From Muribaculaceae bacterium (GTDB lineage: Bacteria; Bacteroidota; Bacteroidia; Bacteroidales; Muribaculaceae), in contig JAIDTS010000360.1 of NCBI GenBank assembly GCA_029060585.1, forward strand, positions 1-19,473: DNA of 19,473 nucleotides, written 5' to 3'. Shown here piece after piece: positions 1-6,480 of the stretch. Numbering within the stretch: position 1 is the stretch's first letter; each line of letters opens with the position of its first letter. A program made the position numbers and the translations under genes. Below the pieces are notes generated by a model. That model saw nothing but the letters and a program-made list of their open reading frames with translations. It did not search any database and was not told the origin of the DNA.

Positions 1-240
1 TTTACCAATGTCTGCCCCACTCATGCAATGCGAAGCGCAGCGAGCGAGCCTCGGCGCACTTTGCTTCCGAGTGCAGAATCCGTGATTAGAATGAATTGCT
101 TGGCGAGCCCTCTGCCCCTCTGCGTGAGACACACAAGCTCCTCCTCCAAAGAGATTCAACTAAATTAGGAAAGAACCTCTAATTCTATGGATAAGGGGCG
201 AGGCAGAGCTTTAGCGTGTAACTTTGCAGAAAAACAAAGT
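1..240. other. Left-edge region without a recognised gene
   Basis: I see no convincing gene here. One plus-strand frame is open from base 1 to a stop near 165, but the peptide is Ser/Pro/Arg-rich, matches nothing I know, and looks like chance translation of GC-rich DNA. Several short inverted segments (for example around 30-75) could fold. A Bacteroidetes-type -7 box upstream of the next gene is not obvious. The region may hold the end of a preceding transcript. Confidence 0.4.
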
Positions 241-600
241 ATGAACATGGATATTACGGAAATCATGACCCTCATGGGCGCAGTCGGCGGTATGCAGGGA
301 ATTGTTGAGATTGTAAGATGGTGGCATTCGCGCAAGACCCTCGCCCGAAAGGAGGACGCAGATGTCACCGCAGTGGAAAACCAAAACCGACGCCTCCAGA
401 TAGACTGGCTTGAGAAACGACTTGCAGAGCGCGATGCAAAGATAGACGCCATCTACGCCGAACTCCGTCAGGAACAGACTATGCGCATAGGGGAGATCCA
501 TCAGCGTCATGAGGTAGAGCTGCGCCTCACAGAGGCGGAAGCGAAGAAATGCCTTGTACGCGGTTGCTCGTCGCGCATTCCCCCTGAGACCAATGCTTAG
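241..600 (+). CDS. Small phage-type membrane/coiled-coil protein (holin-like position)
   Basis: This 119-aa protein starts at the ATG at 241. An in-frame ATG at 187 adds 18 residues that look unlike the family. A weakly hydrophobic N-terminal segment (about residues 4-22, rich in Ile, Met and Gly) is followed by WW and a basic stretch, then a long charged helix (about 28-105) of coiled-coil character, and a C-terminal segment with two cysteines (CLVRGC). Small proteins of this layout occur in Bacteroidales prophages beside lysis genes. Here it precedes a spanin-like lipoprotein and a muramidase on the same strand. A holin or accessory lysis role is inferred from position. The N-terminal helix is short for a classical holin, so a phage structural or regulatory protein is possible. 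Confidence 0.6.
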   Translation: MNMDITEIMTLMGAVGGMQGIVEIVRWWHSRKTLARKEDADVTAVENQNRRLQIDWLEKRLAERDAKIDAIYAELRQEQTMRIGEIHQRHEVELRLTEAEAKKCLVRGCSSRIPPETNA

Positions 601-636
601 TGCATAATTTTATCCTAACGAAATCATATCAAAATC

Positions 637-1125
637 ATGAAAATTAGCAAGATTATTTTCTGTTTGCTCTCAACTGTCCTGTTGGGTGCCTGTCGAAGTT
701 CCAGACCGACCACAGTCTGTGATGTTTCTAACGATAGCCTGAACTTATCAAAAGAAAAATTCCTTAGCGTTCGTAAAGATTCAATCTCCATTTCCACAGA
801 GCTTATGAACCGAATCAATGATACCATCGAATTCGGGGATGGCGGAGGTTGTATCTATGTGTCTTCTGATGGATCCGTAATAATGTCAGACGTCGCAAAA
901 GTGAAATCCTCAAGATTGAATACTTCCGCAAACAAAGCTGAGAGTCAAAAACTCGACTTGCAGTATCAATCAAAAGACTCTATTACCGAAACCCATATCG
1001 CGACAACGATGTCGGAATCAAGACCGTCCGACTCATCGGGAAAGTTCTGCATCAAGTTAATCGCCCGCTGCGCAGTCATTCTGATGTTGATAATGCTGAT
1101 TGCAAAAATCAATAGAAAAAATTAA
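637..1125 (+). CDS. Lipoprotein with C-terminal membrane helix, unimolecular-spanin-like
   Basis: This 162-aa protein begins with a lipoprotein signal: a basic start, a hydrophobic run, and a lipobox LGAC with Cys19. The middle is Ser/Thr/Asp-rich and hydrophilic. The last 27 residues (about 136-160) form a clear transmembrane helix ending in basic residues. A lipid anchor at the N-terminus plus a membrane helix at the C-terminus is the layout of unimolecular spanins such as phage T1 gp11, which join the outer and inner membranes during lysis. It sits between a holin-like gene and a muramidase, which supports that reading. Conserved spanin sequence is not visible, so function rests on topology and context. 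A generic lipoprotein is the alternative. Confidence 0.6.
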   Translation: MKISKIIFCLLSTVLLGACRSSRPTTVCDVSNDSLNLSKEKFLSVRKDSISISTELMNRINDTIEFGDGGGCIYVSSDGSVIMSDVAKVKSSRLNTSANKAESQKLDLQYQSKDSITETHIATTMSESRPSDSSGKFCIKLIARCAVILMLIMLIAKINRKN

Positions 1126-1152
1126 TCATTGATAATTAATCATTCATCATTG
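1121..1152 (+). repeat. AT-rich palindromic repeat, copy 1
   Basis: Two tandem units built on ATTAATCATTGAT overlap the stop codon of the spanin-like gene. A related copy at 1746-1772 follows the muramidase gene, so the two bracket it. Low complexity makes chance similarity possible. Confidence 0.6.
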
Positions 1153-1159
1153 TAAAACC

Positions 1160-1723
1160 GTGGCGCAGTTAGAAAGAATTATCCCGTTTCTAATCTTATG
1201 GGAGACTGGTGTGAAAGATCCGGAAGCGACTAATGAGCAGTTGTTTCTGCGAGCAAAAGCAAGGGGAATTGTCAATGATCCTGCCGACCGGGGTGGAGCG
1301 ACCCTTGTCGGAGTGACGATAGGAACATACCGGGAATACTGCCGTAGGAAAGGCAAGAGTTGCATTTCATCCTCAGATATATCTCGGATCAATTATGAAG
1401 AATGGCTCGATATACTGAAGGCCATGTTCTGGGACCGCTGGCAAGCGGATAGCATCGCAGACCAAAGGGTAGCGCATATGCTGGTGGATTGGGTATGGAC
1501 AAGCGGCAGCTACGGAATCACAATTCCCCAGAACCTACTCGGAGTGCAGGCAGATGGCATTGTCGGGCCGAAGACCCTTAAGGCCGTCAATTCCCGCAAT
1601 CCGTCAGTGCTTTTTGGTCAGCTGAAGCGCGAGCGCATCGCCTACATCGACCGCATCTGCGCCTCGCGTCCCGCCAACCTCCGCTTCCGCTCCGGCTGGC
1701 TCCGCCGCCTCAACGCCCTCTGA
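1160..1723 (+). CDS. GH108-type N-acetylmuramidase (endolysin-like)
   Basis: This 187-aa protein fits glycoside hydrolase family 108 with a C-terminal peptidoglycan-binding domain. It would cleave the glycan backbone of peptidoglycan. A Glu at position 15 (LWETG) occupies the place of the family's N-terminal catalytic Glu, and NDPADRGGATLVGVT (39-53) matches the family signature around DPxDxGGAT. The C-terminal part contains LGVQADGIVGPKTLKAVN (127-144), typical of the PG_binding_3 domain. There is no signal peptide, as in phage endolysins. The start is a GTG at 1160, chosen because it gives the usual family N-terminus. A 21-residue insertion between the Glu and the DPADRGG motif is longer than usual. 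It is the last gene of the three-gene lysis-like cassette. Confidence 0.85.
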   Translation: MAQLERIIPFLILWETGVKDPEATNEQLFLRAKARGIVNDPADRGGATLVGVTIGTYREYCRRKGKSCISSSDISRINYEEWLDILKAMFWDRWQADSIADQRVAHMLVDWVWTSGSYGITIPQNLLGVQADGIVGPKTLKAVNSRNPSVLFGQLKRERIAYIDRICASRPANLRFRSGWLRRLNAL

Positions 1724-1745
1724 CACCTTAAAACTCAGCATCAAT

Positions 1746-1772
1746 AATTAATCATTGATGATTAATCATTGA
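1746..1772 (+). repeat. AT-rich palindromic repeat, copy 2
   Basis: This is an imperfect second copy of the repeat at 1121-1152. It contains the perfect palindrome ATTAATCA-TTGA-TGATTAAT. It lies between the muramidase and the convergent exchanger remnant and could be a junction or a bidirectional pause site. Confidence 0.55.
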
Positions 1773-1777
1773 CGAAG

Positions 1778-2179
1778 CTATCCCCTGACGACGGTGAAGA
1801 CCATATAGGCGACGTAGAGGAGTGCGAGTATGATGCCGAAGACGCGTCCTATGCTCTTGCTCTTCACTACGTTCGGTACTATCCAGAGCAATGCGGCCGC
1901 TCCGACAAGCGTTATGAAGTCAACGAATCCGATTGAGTCAGCCCTAAGCGGAATTACAAGGGAGCTAAGGCCGATGGTCAGCAGCGCGTTGATGACGCAG
2001 GAGCCTACGATATTGCCTAATGCCAATCCGCTCGCTCCCTTTACGGTTGCCGTCACAGACGTGACAAGGTCGGGGAGGGCATTACCGATGGCTACTACTG
2101 TCAGAGCCACCATCGCTTGACTCATGCCGATCTTCAGCGCGAGTCCGCTCGCTGAGGAAATCCTGCTGAGCAGGATTTT
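1778..2179 (-). pseudogene. C-terminal remnant of CaCA-family Na+/Ca2+ exchanger
   Basis: The minus strand encodes about 134 residues matching the second half of a CaCA-family calcium/sodium:proton antiporter (YrbG type). The alpha-2 repeat is clear: a Ser-Gln start, then VALTVVAIGNALPDLVTS, KGASGLALGNIVGS and N-ALLTIGLSSLVIP, followed by two more membrane helices and a proper stop at 1778. The first ATG is at 2125, but homologous-looking sequence (KILLSRISSASGLALKIG) continues upstream to about 2179, with an in-frame stop just beyond. The N-terminal half, including the alpha-1 repeat needed to form the ion site, is absent from the window. The break coincides with the kinase promoter, so this looks like a gene cut by an insertion or deletion. 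Confidence 0.75.
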
Positions 2180-2211
2180 TTTGTTGAATCGCTAATTTTT
2201 CATTATCTTTG
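2180..2211 (+). promoter_or_regulatory. Promoter of the kinase gene
   Basis: A TTTG at 2180-2183, a gap of 20 bases, and TATCTTTG at 2204-2211 match the Bacteroidetes sigma-ABfr consensus. Transcription would begin near 2218. The 40-bp core closely resembles the promoter at 15376-15406. Confidence 0.75.
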
Positions 2212-2212
2212 C

Positions 2213-2279
2213 GCTGCGTAAAAATACGCACTCCACTGCGCAAAATGCAAAAATAGATATAAGAATTAGGATATCAAGT
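2213..2279 (+). repeat. Direct repeat A (about 67 bp), kinase 5' leader
   Basis: This segment matches 9033-9100 over its whole length, strongly in the first 35 bases and loosely afterwards. Both copies begin GCTGCGTAAAAATACGCA, which contains the inverted repeat TGCGTA-AAAA-TACGCA, and both end in TCAAGT. Here it starts at the predicted transcription start and forms most of the kinase 5' leader, so it could be an operator or leader element as well as a recombination site. Confidence 0.7.
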
Positions 2280-2328
2280 GATTAGGAAATCTTTTTCTCA
2301 TCTTTTTATCAGTGTTTTATAAATCACC

Positions 2329-3747
2329 ATGTCTAATCAATCCCAAACGGACTCGTTGTTCACTTTTGATGAAGATCATGTCATAGGTGAGGAGACATGG
2401 TCAGATCTGCGTCTTATCCATGAATCTGCTCGTGGATGGAGTGTAGTCTATTCCGGATTATATCGCGGAAGGCGCGTCGCGATCAAGGGATTGAAGCCGG
2501 AATGTCGGTCAAGTGAGTTTCACCGGAGTCTTCTGCACAAGGAGTTTGAAGTGGCCTCCGGCATGAATCATCAGAATATAGCGGGCGTCCTGTCGATGGG
2601 GGATGTCCCGGATATCGGAACAGCCATCATTTTTGAATATATCGATGGCCTTACCCTTGCTGAGTATCTGGCCTCGCACGCGGCGATTGATAGAAGTAAG
2701 ATTGCAGACATCATCCGTCAGGTGTGCTCCGCAGTCGACTATATGCATTCACGGCAGACTATACATTGCGACCTGAAACCGTCGAATATAATGATCACCC
2801 GTTCTGGATTTGTCAAGATCATTGATTTCGGGATAAGTCGCGGGAATGGTTTTGAGATACTTGACTTTCCGGGGGGCACAAAAGGTTACACTGCTCCGGA
2901 GAACTTCAACTCCACTTCTAAAGCTACTGCATCCATCGATATATATTCAATAGGAAAGCTGCTTGAACTGATGGATGGCAAAGGTCTGTTTAAGGGAGTG
3001 TGGAAGAGATGCCTTTCGTCAGACCCCGATAAACGTCCGGCCAGTGTCCACGATATCCAGGAACTCCTTAATCAATCCTTAATACACAATAGACAAAGAA
3101 GGATCCTTTACAGAAGAATAGGCGTTGTGTTGGGCATAACCGTCATTGCCGTGAGTATTTTCCTGATATTTGGAAAGGAGCAGGTTTCGAATTATGGCGA
3201 GCCACAAGACAAGGCTATAATAAGTGAAGCTTCAGGTCTGAAAGATGTCATGAATCAAGTGATGAACGGCGAGGAGATCACAGAGGATGAGAGGCATATG
3301 CTCGAATCTATGAACTATAAACTTGGTAAGTCGGCCTTTGACTGTGGCAACATGCTTATCGAAGAGGCACGTAGCGGCGGCATAAAGGGGGCTGACCATG
3401 CCCAATGGGCGGAATACCATTTCTATCACCTCTGCTTCTGGCTTGACGAGGAGTATAAGCGACTTCTGTCATGGGTCGGAGTCTTTCTCAACCGTGATGC
3501 GGAGCATGGAAAAATCGAGGTCTGGTTCTATATCGTCTGCGAGTCGCAGGATGAATCGTTGCACTCGTTGCTTCGTGAGAAACTGAATCTTCTTCCAGGT
3601 GAGAAGAGGGAGGGTGATTACTGGTGGTTTACTCCTGCATCCGAAGATATCCAAAAGATGTATTTCGTATCAGTGCCTGACCGCGACGCCATACGCTCGC
3701 GCATTGAGCAGATGCTCGCTCGTCTCAATGTGATTGCTTTGCCTTGA
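2329..3747 (+). CDS. Membrane-anchored eukaryotic-like Ser/Thr protein kinase
   Basis: This 472-aa protein has a complete kinase domain in residues 25-250: VAIK with Lys53, HCDLKPSN with catalytic Asp148 and Asn153, IIDFG with Asp166, TAPE (188-191), a conserved Asp204 and Arg236. The glycine-rich loop is degenerate (SARGWSVVYSG). The HCD catalytic loop in place of HRD marks it as a non-RD kinase. One membrane helix follows at about 263-281. The remaining 190 residues would lie outside the cytoplasm and carry no domain I recognise; there are no PASTA or TPR repeats. Such kinases transmit an outside signal to phosphorylated targets inside. No partner phosphatase is adjacent. It has its own promoter and a 110-base leader. 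Confidence 0.88.
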   Translation: MSNQSQTDSLFTFDEDHVIGEETWSDLRLIHESARGWSVVYSGLYRGRRVAIKGLKPECRSSEFHRSLLHKEFEVASGMNHQNIAGVLSMGDVPDIGTAIIFEYIDGLTLAEYLASHAAIDRSKIADIIRQVCSAVDYMHSRQTIHCDLKPSNIMITRSGFVKIIDFGISRGNGFEILDFPGGTKGYTAPENFNSTSKATASIDIYSIGKLLELMDGKGLFKGVWKRCLSSDPDKRPASVHDIQELLNQSLIHNRQRRILYRRIGVVLGITVIAVSIFLIFGKEQVSNYGEPQDKAIISEASGLKDVMNQVMNGEEITEDERHMLESMNYKLGKSAFDCGNMLIEEARSGGIKGADHAQWAEYHFYHLCFWLDEEYKRLLSWVGVFLNRDAEHGKIEVWFYIVCESQDESLHSLLREKLNLLPGEKREGDYWWFTPASEDIQKMYFVSVPDRDAIRSRIEQMLARLNVIALP

Positions 3748-3769
3748 GTGGATATTAGAAGAGAGGAGG

Positions 3770-4339
3770 CTAAGGTTTGCAGGTCTGACATTGGATTCCG
3801 GTCTTTCTGGCTCCGATGTAAGTACCTAAGTCCACACCATTGCGCCTGCAGTCCCTGGCTATGAATTTTTCGCCTATGATCATGGTGTCTATCGACACGA
3901 TATCGCCTGCCGACAGTTTGATGTTGTTTGATTCTTTAACCTCAAATATATTCGGTTGGTCTATTTTGATCAGCCGAAGCCATTTCTCAGATTCCCATTC
4001 TACATAGACGCTGCAACTTATGCTTAGTTCGGAAGCGATTATCAGTCTGGGTGATGAAAAACAGGAATCCTCATCCCCCTTATATTGTGAGCAGAATGAA
4101 TCCCAGTCGCGGAAGCCGATGTAGCGTGCAAGAACTGACAGGGTAGTATGGGTTGCATTATATGGAGACTTGACATATCCCCAAAATCTTTTTAGTGTAG
4201 AGACTCCGATTTTATTGCCGGTCGTGGAAAATATTTGATAGGAGAGGTTGTCGAAGTCGGTGGGAGAACCCGGTTTCCTGCCGAAAGTATCTTCGACAAC
4301 CTCCCTTAACTGATTCAATTTATCAAGGTCTGTTTTCAT
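3770..4339 (-). CDS. Bacteroidales DNA-binding-like protein of unknown function
   Basis: This 189-aa protein starts at the ATG at 4339. A TTG nine codons upstream is unlikely because it overlaps a TAATTTTG -7 box. The N-terminal 85 residues carry a pattern common in Bacteroidales proteins: NLSYQIFSTTGNKIGVSTLKR followed by FWGY and LARYIGFRDWDSF, which looks like a small helical, HTH-like module. The C-terminal 75 residues are beta-rich, with WLRLIKIDQPNIFEV, LSAGDIVSI and TYIGARKTGI, also typical of this family. Its function is unknown. A nucleic-acid or signalling role is inference. It is convergent with the kinase (22 bases between the stops) and divergent from the UDG-like gene. Confidence 0.7.
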   Translation of the reverse strand: MKTDLDKLNQLREVVEDTFGRKPGSPTDFDNLSYQIFSTTGNKIGVSTLKRFWGYVKSPYNATHTTLSVLARYIGFRDWDSFCSQYKGDEDSCFSSPRLIIASELSISCSVYVEWESEKWLRLIKIDQPNIFEVKESNNIKLSAGDIVSIDTMIIGEKFIARDCRRNGVDLGTYIGARKTGIQCQTCKP

Positions 4340-4363
4340 GACAGTTGTTGATTTTTTCGCTGA

Positions 4364-4371
4364 CAAAATTA
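4364..4371 (-). promoter_or_regulatory. -7 box for the minus-strand gene at 3770-4339
   Basis: On the minus strand TAATTTTG lies 25 bases before the ATG at 4339. The -33 element is poor. The box overlaps the alternative TTG start and so argues for the ATG. Confidence 0.5.
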
Positions 4372-4419
4372 CATAAAAACGAGCCGAAACGGAATCTATA
4401 TATATTAATAAATGTTAAA

Positions 4420-4557
4420 ATGAATCGGAATGAACTAAAGCCCATACAAGATGATTTTAAAAAGTTACGTAATTTTGCATCGTTATGGACACGGCTGCCG
4501 ATGCAGTCTAAGACATATCGAAAAGGCGTTTACCAAACGCTCATTCCTGACGTATAG
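4420..4557 (+). CDS. Possible 45-aa leader peptide
   Basis: An ATG at 4420 opens a 45-codon frame ending in TAG at 4557. The peptide is basic, with no recognised motif and no signal sequence. It overlaps the structured region upstream of the UDG-like gene and contains the -7 box at 4470-4477. It may be a leader peptide or a chance frame. Nothing in the sequence decides between these. Confidence 0.25.
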   Translation: MNRNELKPIQDDFKKLRNFASLWTRLPMQSKTYRKGVYQTLIPDV

Positions 4558-4595
4558 AAACCTGAAAAACTTCCGATATGGAATAGGAATTCTAT
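4470..4595 (+). ncRNA. Candidate structured leader or small RNA before the UDG-like gene
   Basis: A -7 box TAATTTTG at 4470-4477 is followed by several inverted repeats: TGCATCG (4476-4482) with CGATGCA (4499-4505), CATATCG (4514-4520) with CGATATG (4574-4580), and inside that GCGTTT-ACC-AAACGC (4526-4540). A terminator-like hairpin follows at 4596-4634. This is the layout of a small RNA of about 150 bases or an attenuated leader. It matches no riboswitch or ribozyme consensus I know. The -33 element is weak, and the first inverted repeat begins before the predicted start of transcription, so that repeat may be a DNA operator. Confidence 0.4.
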
Positions 4596-4634
4596 GCGTG
4601 GGACGGGCAGAAAGTACGGCTCTCACGCCTTTTT
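4596..4634 (+). terminator. Terminator-like hairpin upstream of the UDG-like gene
   Basis: GCGTGGGA at 4596-4603 pairs with TCTCACGC at 4621-4628 (8 bp with one G-U pair, 17-base loop). A run of five T follows at 4630-4634. It lies 52 bases before the start codon at 4687, so it may end a small RNA or act as an attenuator. Confidence 0.6.
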
Positions 4635-4686
4635 ATTTACTAACCTCAACACCGCCGAGAGAGCCGGACGGTCACTGCTAAATGAG

Positions 4687-5409
4687 ATGGACATAACATC
4701 AGAAGAACGACATCTTAGGGATTTTCAAAAGATAATCCACGAAGAGATAAGATGTCGAGCTGAAGAGAGAAGACTGGCCGACACAGAAACACAACCTATC
4801 TATGACGGAATTGCTGATATACCTGGATATATAGCGTCCAGGCCTAAGGTAATGTGGGTCTTGAAAGAGGCGTGGGGCGATAAGAACAGTACTGGGAAGA
4901 TTTGCGGAGGAGGTTTCGAAATCTGGGATTGCTGGGGCCCTAAGGGCTTCAATACTCCTACATGGTTACCCATGATTTACATCCTTTACGGAATTCATAT
5001 GGGTCAGGAACGAGTTGAGTACCGAGATATGCCCAAAGCGGATATTAAAATGGTTGATTTGTTAAAACAATCAGCCTACATAAATATCAATAAGATGCCC
5101 GGTGACAAAGTTTCAGGAAACATGCGTTCAGAATATGCAATATGGCGCGACATAATCTTGGAACAAATTGAGGCTTATAATCCGGATATAATAATCTTCG
5201 GAGGAACTTTTGATGTGATGAAGAAAGACCTTGCTTTACTCGGAAGGGAACCTATAGCCAAAACATCCACCGAAGAGATAGCCCACTTCTACAAAGACAG
5301 AAAAGGACGACTACTTGTGAATTCCATGCATCCGGCTCAGCGTCGCATTTCATGGGATTACTACATTGACGAGATCGTTGAAAATATAAATGGGAATTTT
5401 GAAAATTAA
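4687..5409 (+). CDS. Uracil-DNA-glycosylase-fold-like protein
   Basis: This 240-aa protein starts at the ATG at 4687. An upstream ATG at 4594 would run the coding region through a terminator hairpin. Its motif order resembles the UDG superfamily: VMWVLKEAWGD (55-65) stands where family members have the GE-PG loop, SAYININKMPG (129-139) resembles the NKC-PPG segment, an IILEQIEAYNPDIIIFGGT helix-strand (156-174) resembles the QI-P-VIV-LG block, and NSMHPAQRR (212-220) resembles the closing HPS motif. The usual iron-sulphur cysteines are absent. Cutting of altered bases from DNA is therefore a guess; a related nucleotide-binding role is possible. It is followed after 10 bases by a membrane-protein gene, so the two are probably co-transcribed. 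Confidence 0.55.
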   Translation: MDITSEERHLRDFQKIIHEEIRCRAEERRLADTETQPIYDGIADIPGYIASRPKVMWVLKEAWGDKNSTGKICGGGFEIWDCWGPKGFNTPTWLPMIYILYGIHMGQERVEYRDMPKADIKMVDLLKQSAYININKMPGDKVSGNMRSEYAIWRDIILEQIEAYNPDIIIFGGTFDVMKKDLALLGREPIAKTSTEEIAHFYKDRKGRLLVNSMHPAQRRISWDYYIDEIVENINGNFEN

Positions 5410-5419
5410 CTAATTGGAT

Positions 5420-5998
5420 ATGAGGAAAAATATAATGAAATGTATTAAATTCTTCATAATAAACAGTTTGATTATTCTGCTCTTTTCAAGCTGTACACCT
5501 ATGTATTTAGAACATACTAAACACGAACTTCCATCATATCTCCACACAGATATAATGATGTATACAATCATTGCAATCTGGATTATTGCCATAATAGGAT
5601 TGATTGCAGTGGGATATGTAGGAGGACCTACTCTTATAAAAGAACATAAGCAAGAGATTGAAATTGATGGAGAACTCCATGTAATACATGATAAATCTAA
5701 AGATGAATATGAGTATTCCAATTTAACTTCCAAAGAGGAAATCGGACTTGCCTCAAGAATTGTTGGATGGTGTGTGTATTTATATGCACTCTATTGGTTG
5801 CTCAGACTCTATAGGCATTTACTGCCTTCTAATTTATTGGTACTGGCTTTAGTAAGCGTCATATATATAGTTGTCTGCTATTTCGTTGATAAATATATAT
5901 ATAAGATTTGGAAATATGTATTATATGGTTGTTGGGGGATAGTGATACTCGATCTTCTCATAGCTCTGATTATCTGGATGTATAATACAGCAATATGA
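5420..5998 (+). CDS. Small multi-spanning membrane protein, hypothetical
   Basis: This protein of 192 aa (from the ATG at 5420; the ATG at 5435 also works and has AGGA upstream) begins with a basic start and a hydrophobic run ending in FSSC at about residue 25, which could be a lipobox or just a first helix. Four more membrane segments are visible: about 47-67, 113-130, 137-160 and 168-188. A soluble acidic loop (about 72-108) lies between the first and second of these. No family is recognised. It starts 10 bases after the UDG-like gene, which suggests a two-gene operon pairing a soluble nucleic-acid-type protein with a membrane protein. That layout recalls effector pairs in defence systems, but this is speculation. 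Confidence 0.65.
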   Translation: MRKNIMKCIKFFIINSLIILLFSSCTPMYLEHTKHELPSYLHTDIMMYTIIAIWIIAIIGLIAVGYVGGPTLIKEHKQEIEIDGELHVIHDKSKDEYEYSNLTSKEEIGLASRIVGWCVYLYALYWLLRLYRHLLPSNLLVLALVSVIYIVVCYFVDKYIYKIWKYVLYGCWGIVILDLLIALIIWMYNTAI

Positions 5999-6062
5999 AT
6001 CATATATACAATAAAGAATTGAACAAAATGTAGCTGAACTCAAACTTAAAAATTAAATCAAT

Positions 6063-6155
6063 ATGGCTTCAAAATTCGCAAGATTTAGAAAGCTAATAAG
6101 TTTTCTATTCGGAGAAAATATAGCATCGATGTTAGATGTCTTCAAAAGACATTAA
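6063..6155 (+). CDS. Possible 30-aa basic peptide
   Basis: An ATG at 6063 opens a short frame ending in TAA at 6155. The peptide is basic at its start (Lys4, Arg7, Arg9 and Lys10) with a short amphipathic stretch. It could be a small membrane-active peptide, the fragment of a lost gene, or chance. Confidence 0.2.
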   Translation: MASKFARFRKLISFLFGENIASMLDVFKRH

Positions 6156-6272
6156 TCATCTAAAGCTATGCTACTGTTGGATTAATATAAGAAATTACTT
6201 CTTGTATATTGACATTAGATGGTGACTACTATCAACAACAGTAATTCCTACTTTTGGATATTCTAAAAATTG

Positions 6273-6296
6273 ACAGCGGTTAGTTGTAATCGCTGT
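6273..6296 (+). repeat. Inverted repeat related to the ATPase operator
   Basis: ACAGCGGTTA (6273-6282) and TAATCGCTGT (6287-6296) form a 10-bp arm pair with one G-U pair and a four-base loop. The left arm is identical to part of the palindrome at 7486-7514. It is followed by TAATTTTA, so a terminator role is possible. Confidence 0.5.
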
Positions 6297-6319
6297 TAAT
6301 TTTACTCAAATAAGTCGTA

Positions 6320-6457
6320 ATGGTATTACATCAGGTGGAAAATATGAGAAATGGTGAATCCGGAACAGACGTGTTTGAGTCTACTATGTCAGTTTTTTAC
6401 ATAGATAGTGTTCTTGCAACTATTTATAGAATTCTAATTAGTAACAGAAAGTTATGA
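6320..6457 (+). CDS. Possible 45-aa peptide coupled to the lipoprotein frame
   Basis: An ATG at 6320 (or 6344, with AGGTGG upstream) opens a short frame. Its TGA at 6455-6457 overlaps the ATG at 6454 as ATGA, a common form of translational coupling. No motif is recognised. It may be a true small gene upstream of the lipoprotein or part of decayed coding DNA. Confidence 0.25.
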   Translation: MVLHQVENMRNGESGTDVFESTMSVFYIDSVLATIYRILISNRKL

Positions 6458-6480
6458 AAAGAAAATATTAAGGAGTCGTA

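Larger units (their letters stand above)
5999..6480. other. Gene-poor stretch with small frames and hairpins
   Basis: No established gene is seen. The stretch holds a 30-codon frame (6063-6155), a long-range inverted repeat TACTGTTG/CAACAGTA around 6172-6244, a hairpin at 6273-6296, and a 45-codon frame (6320-6457) whose stop overlaps the ATG at 6454. The sequence AGTCGTAATGrTATTA occurs twice, at about 6313 and 6474. The stretch may be decayed coding DNA. Confidence 0.45.

Noticed and set aside
1..165. Open plus-strand frame from the left edge
   Set aside because: The peptide is low in complexity, with no motif, and probably arises from GC-rich noncoding DNA.
4470..4634. Hammerhead, TPP, c-di-GMP, SRP, RNase P or 6S RNA identity for the structured leader
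   Set aside because: None of the conserved cores (for example CUGANGA with GAAA, or the SRP tetraloop segment) is present. Only an unclassified structured region is supported.
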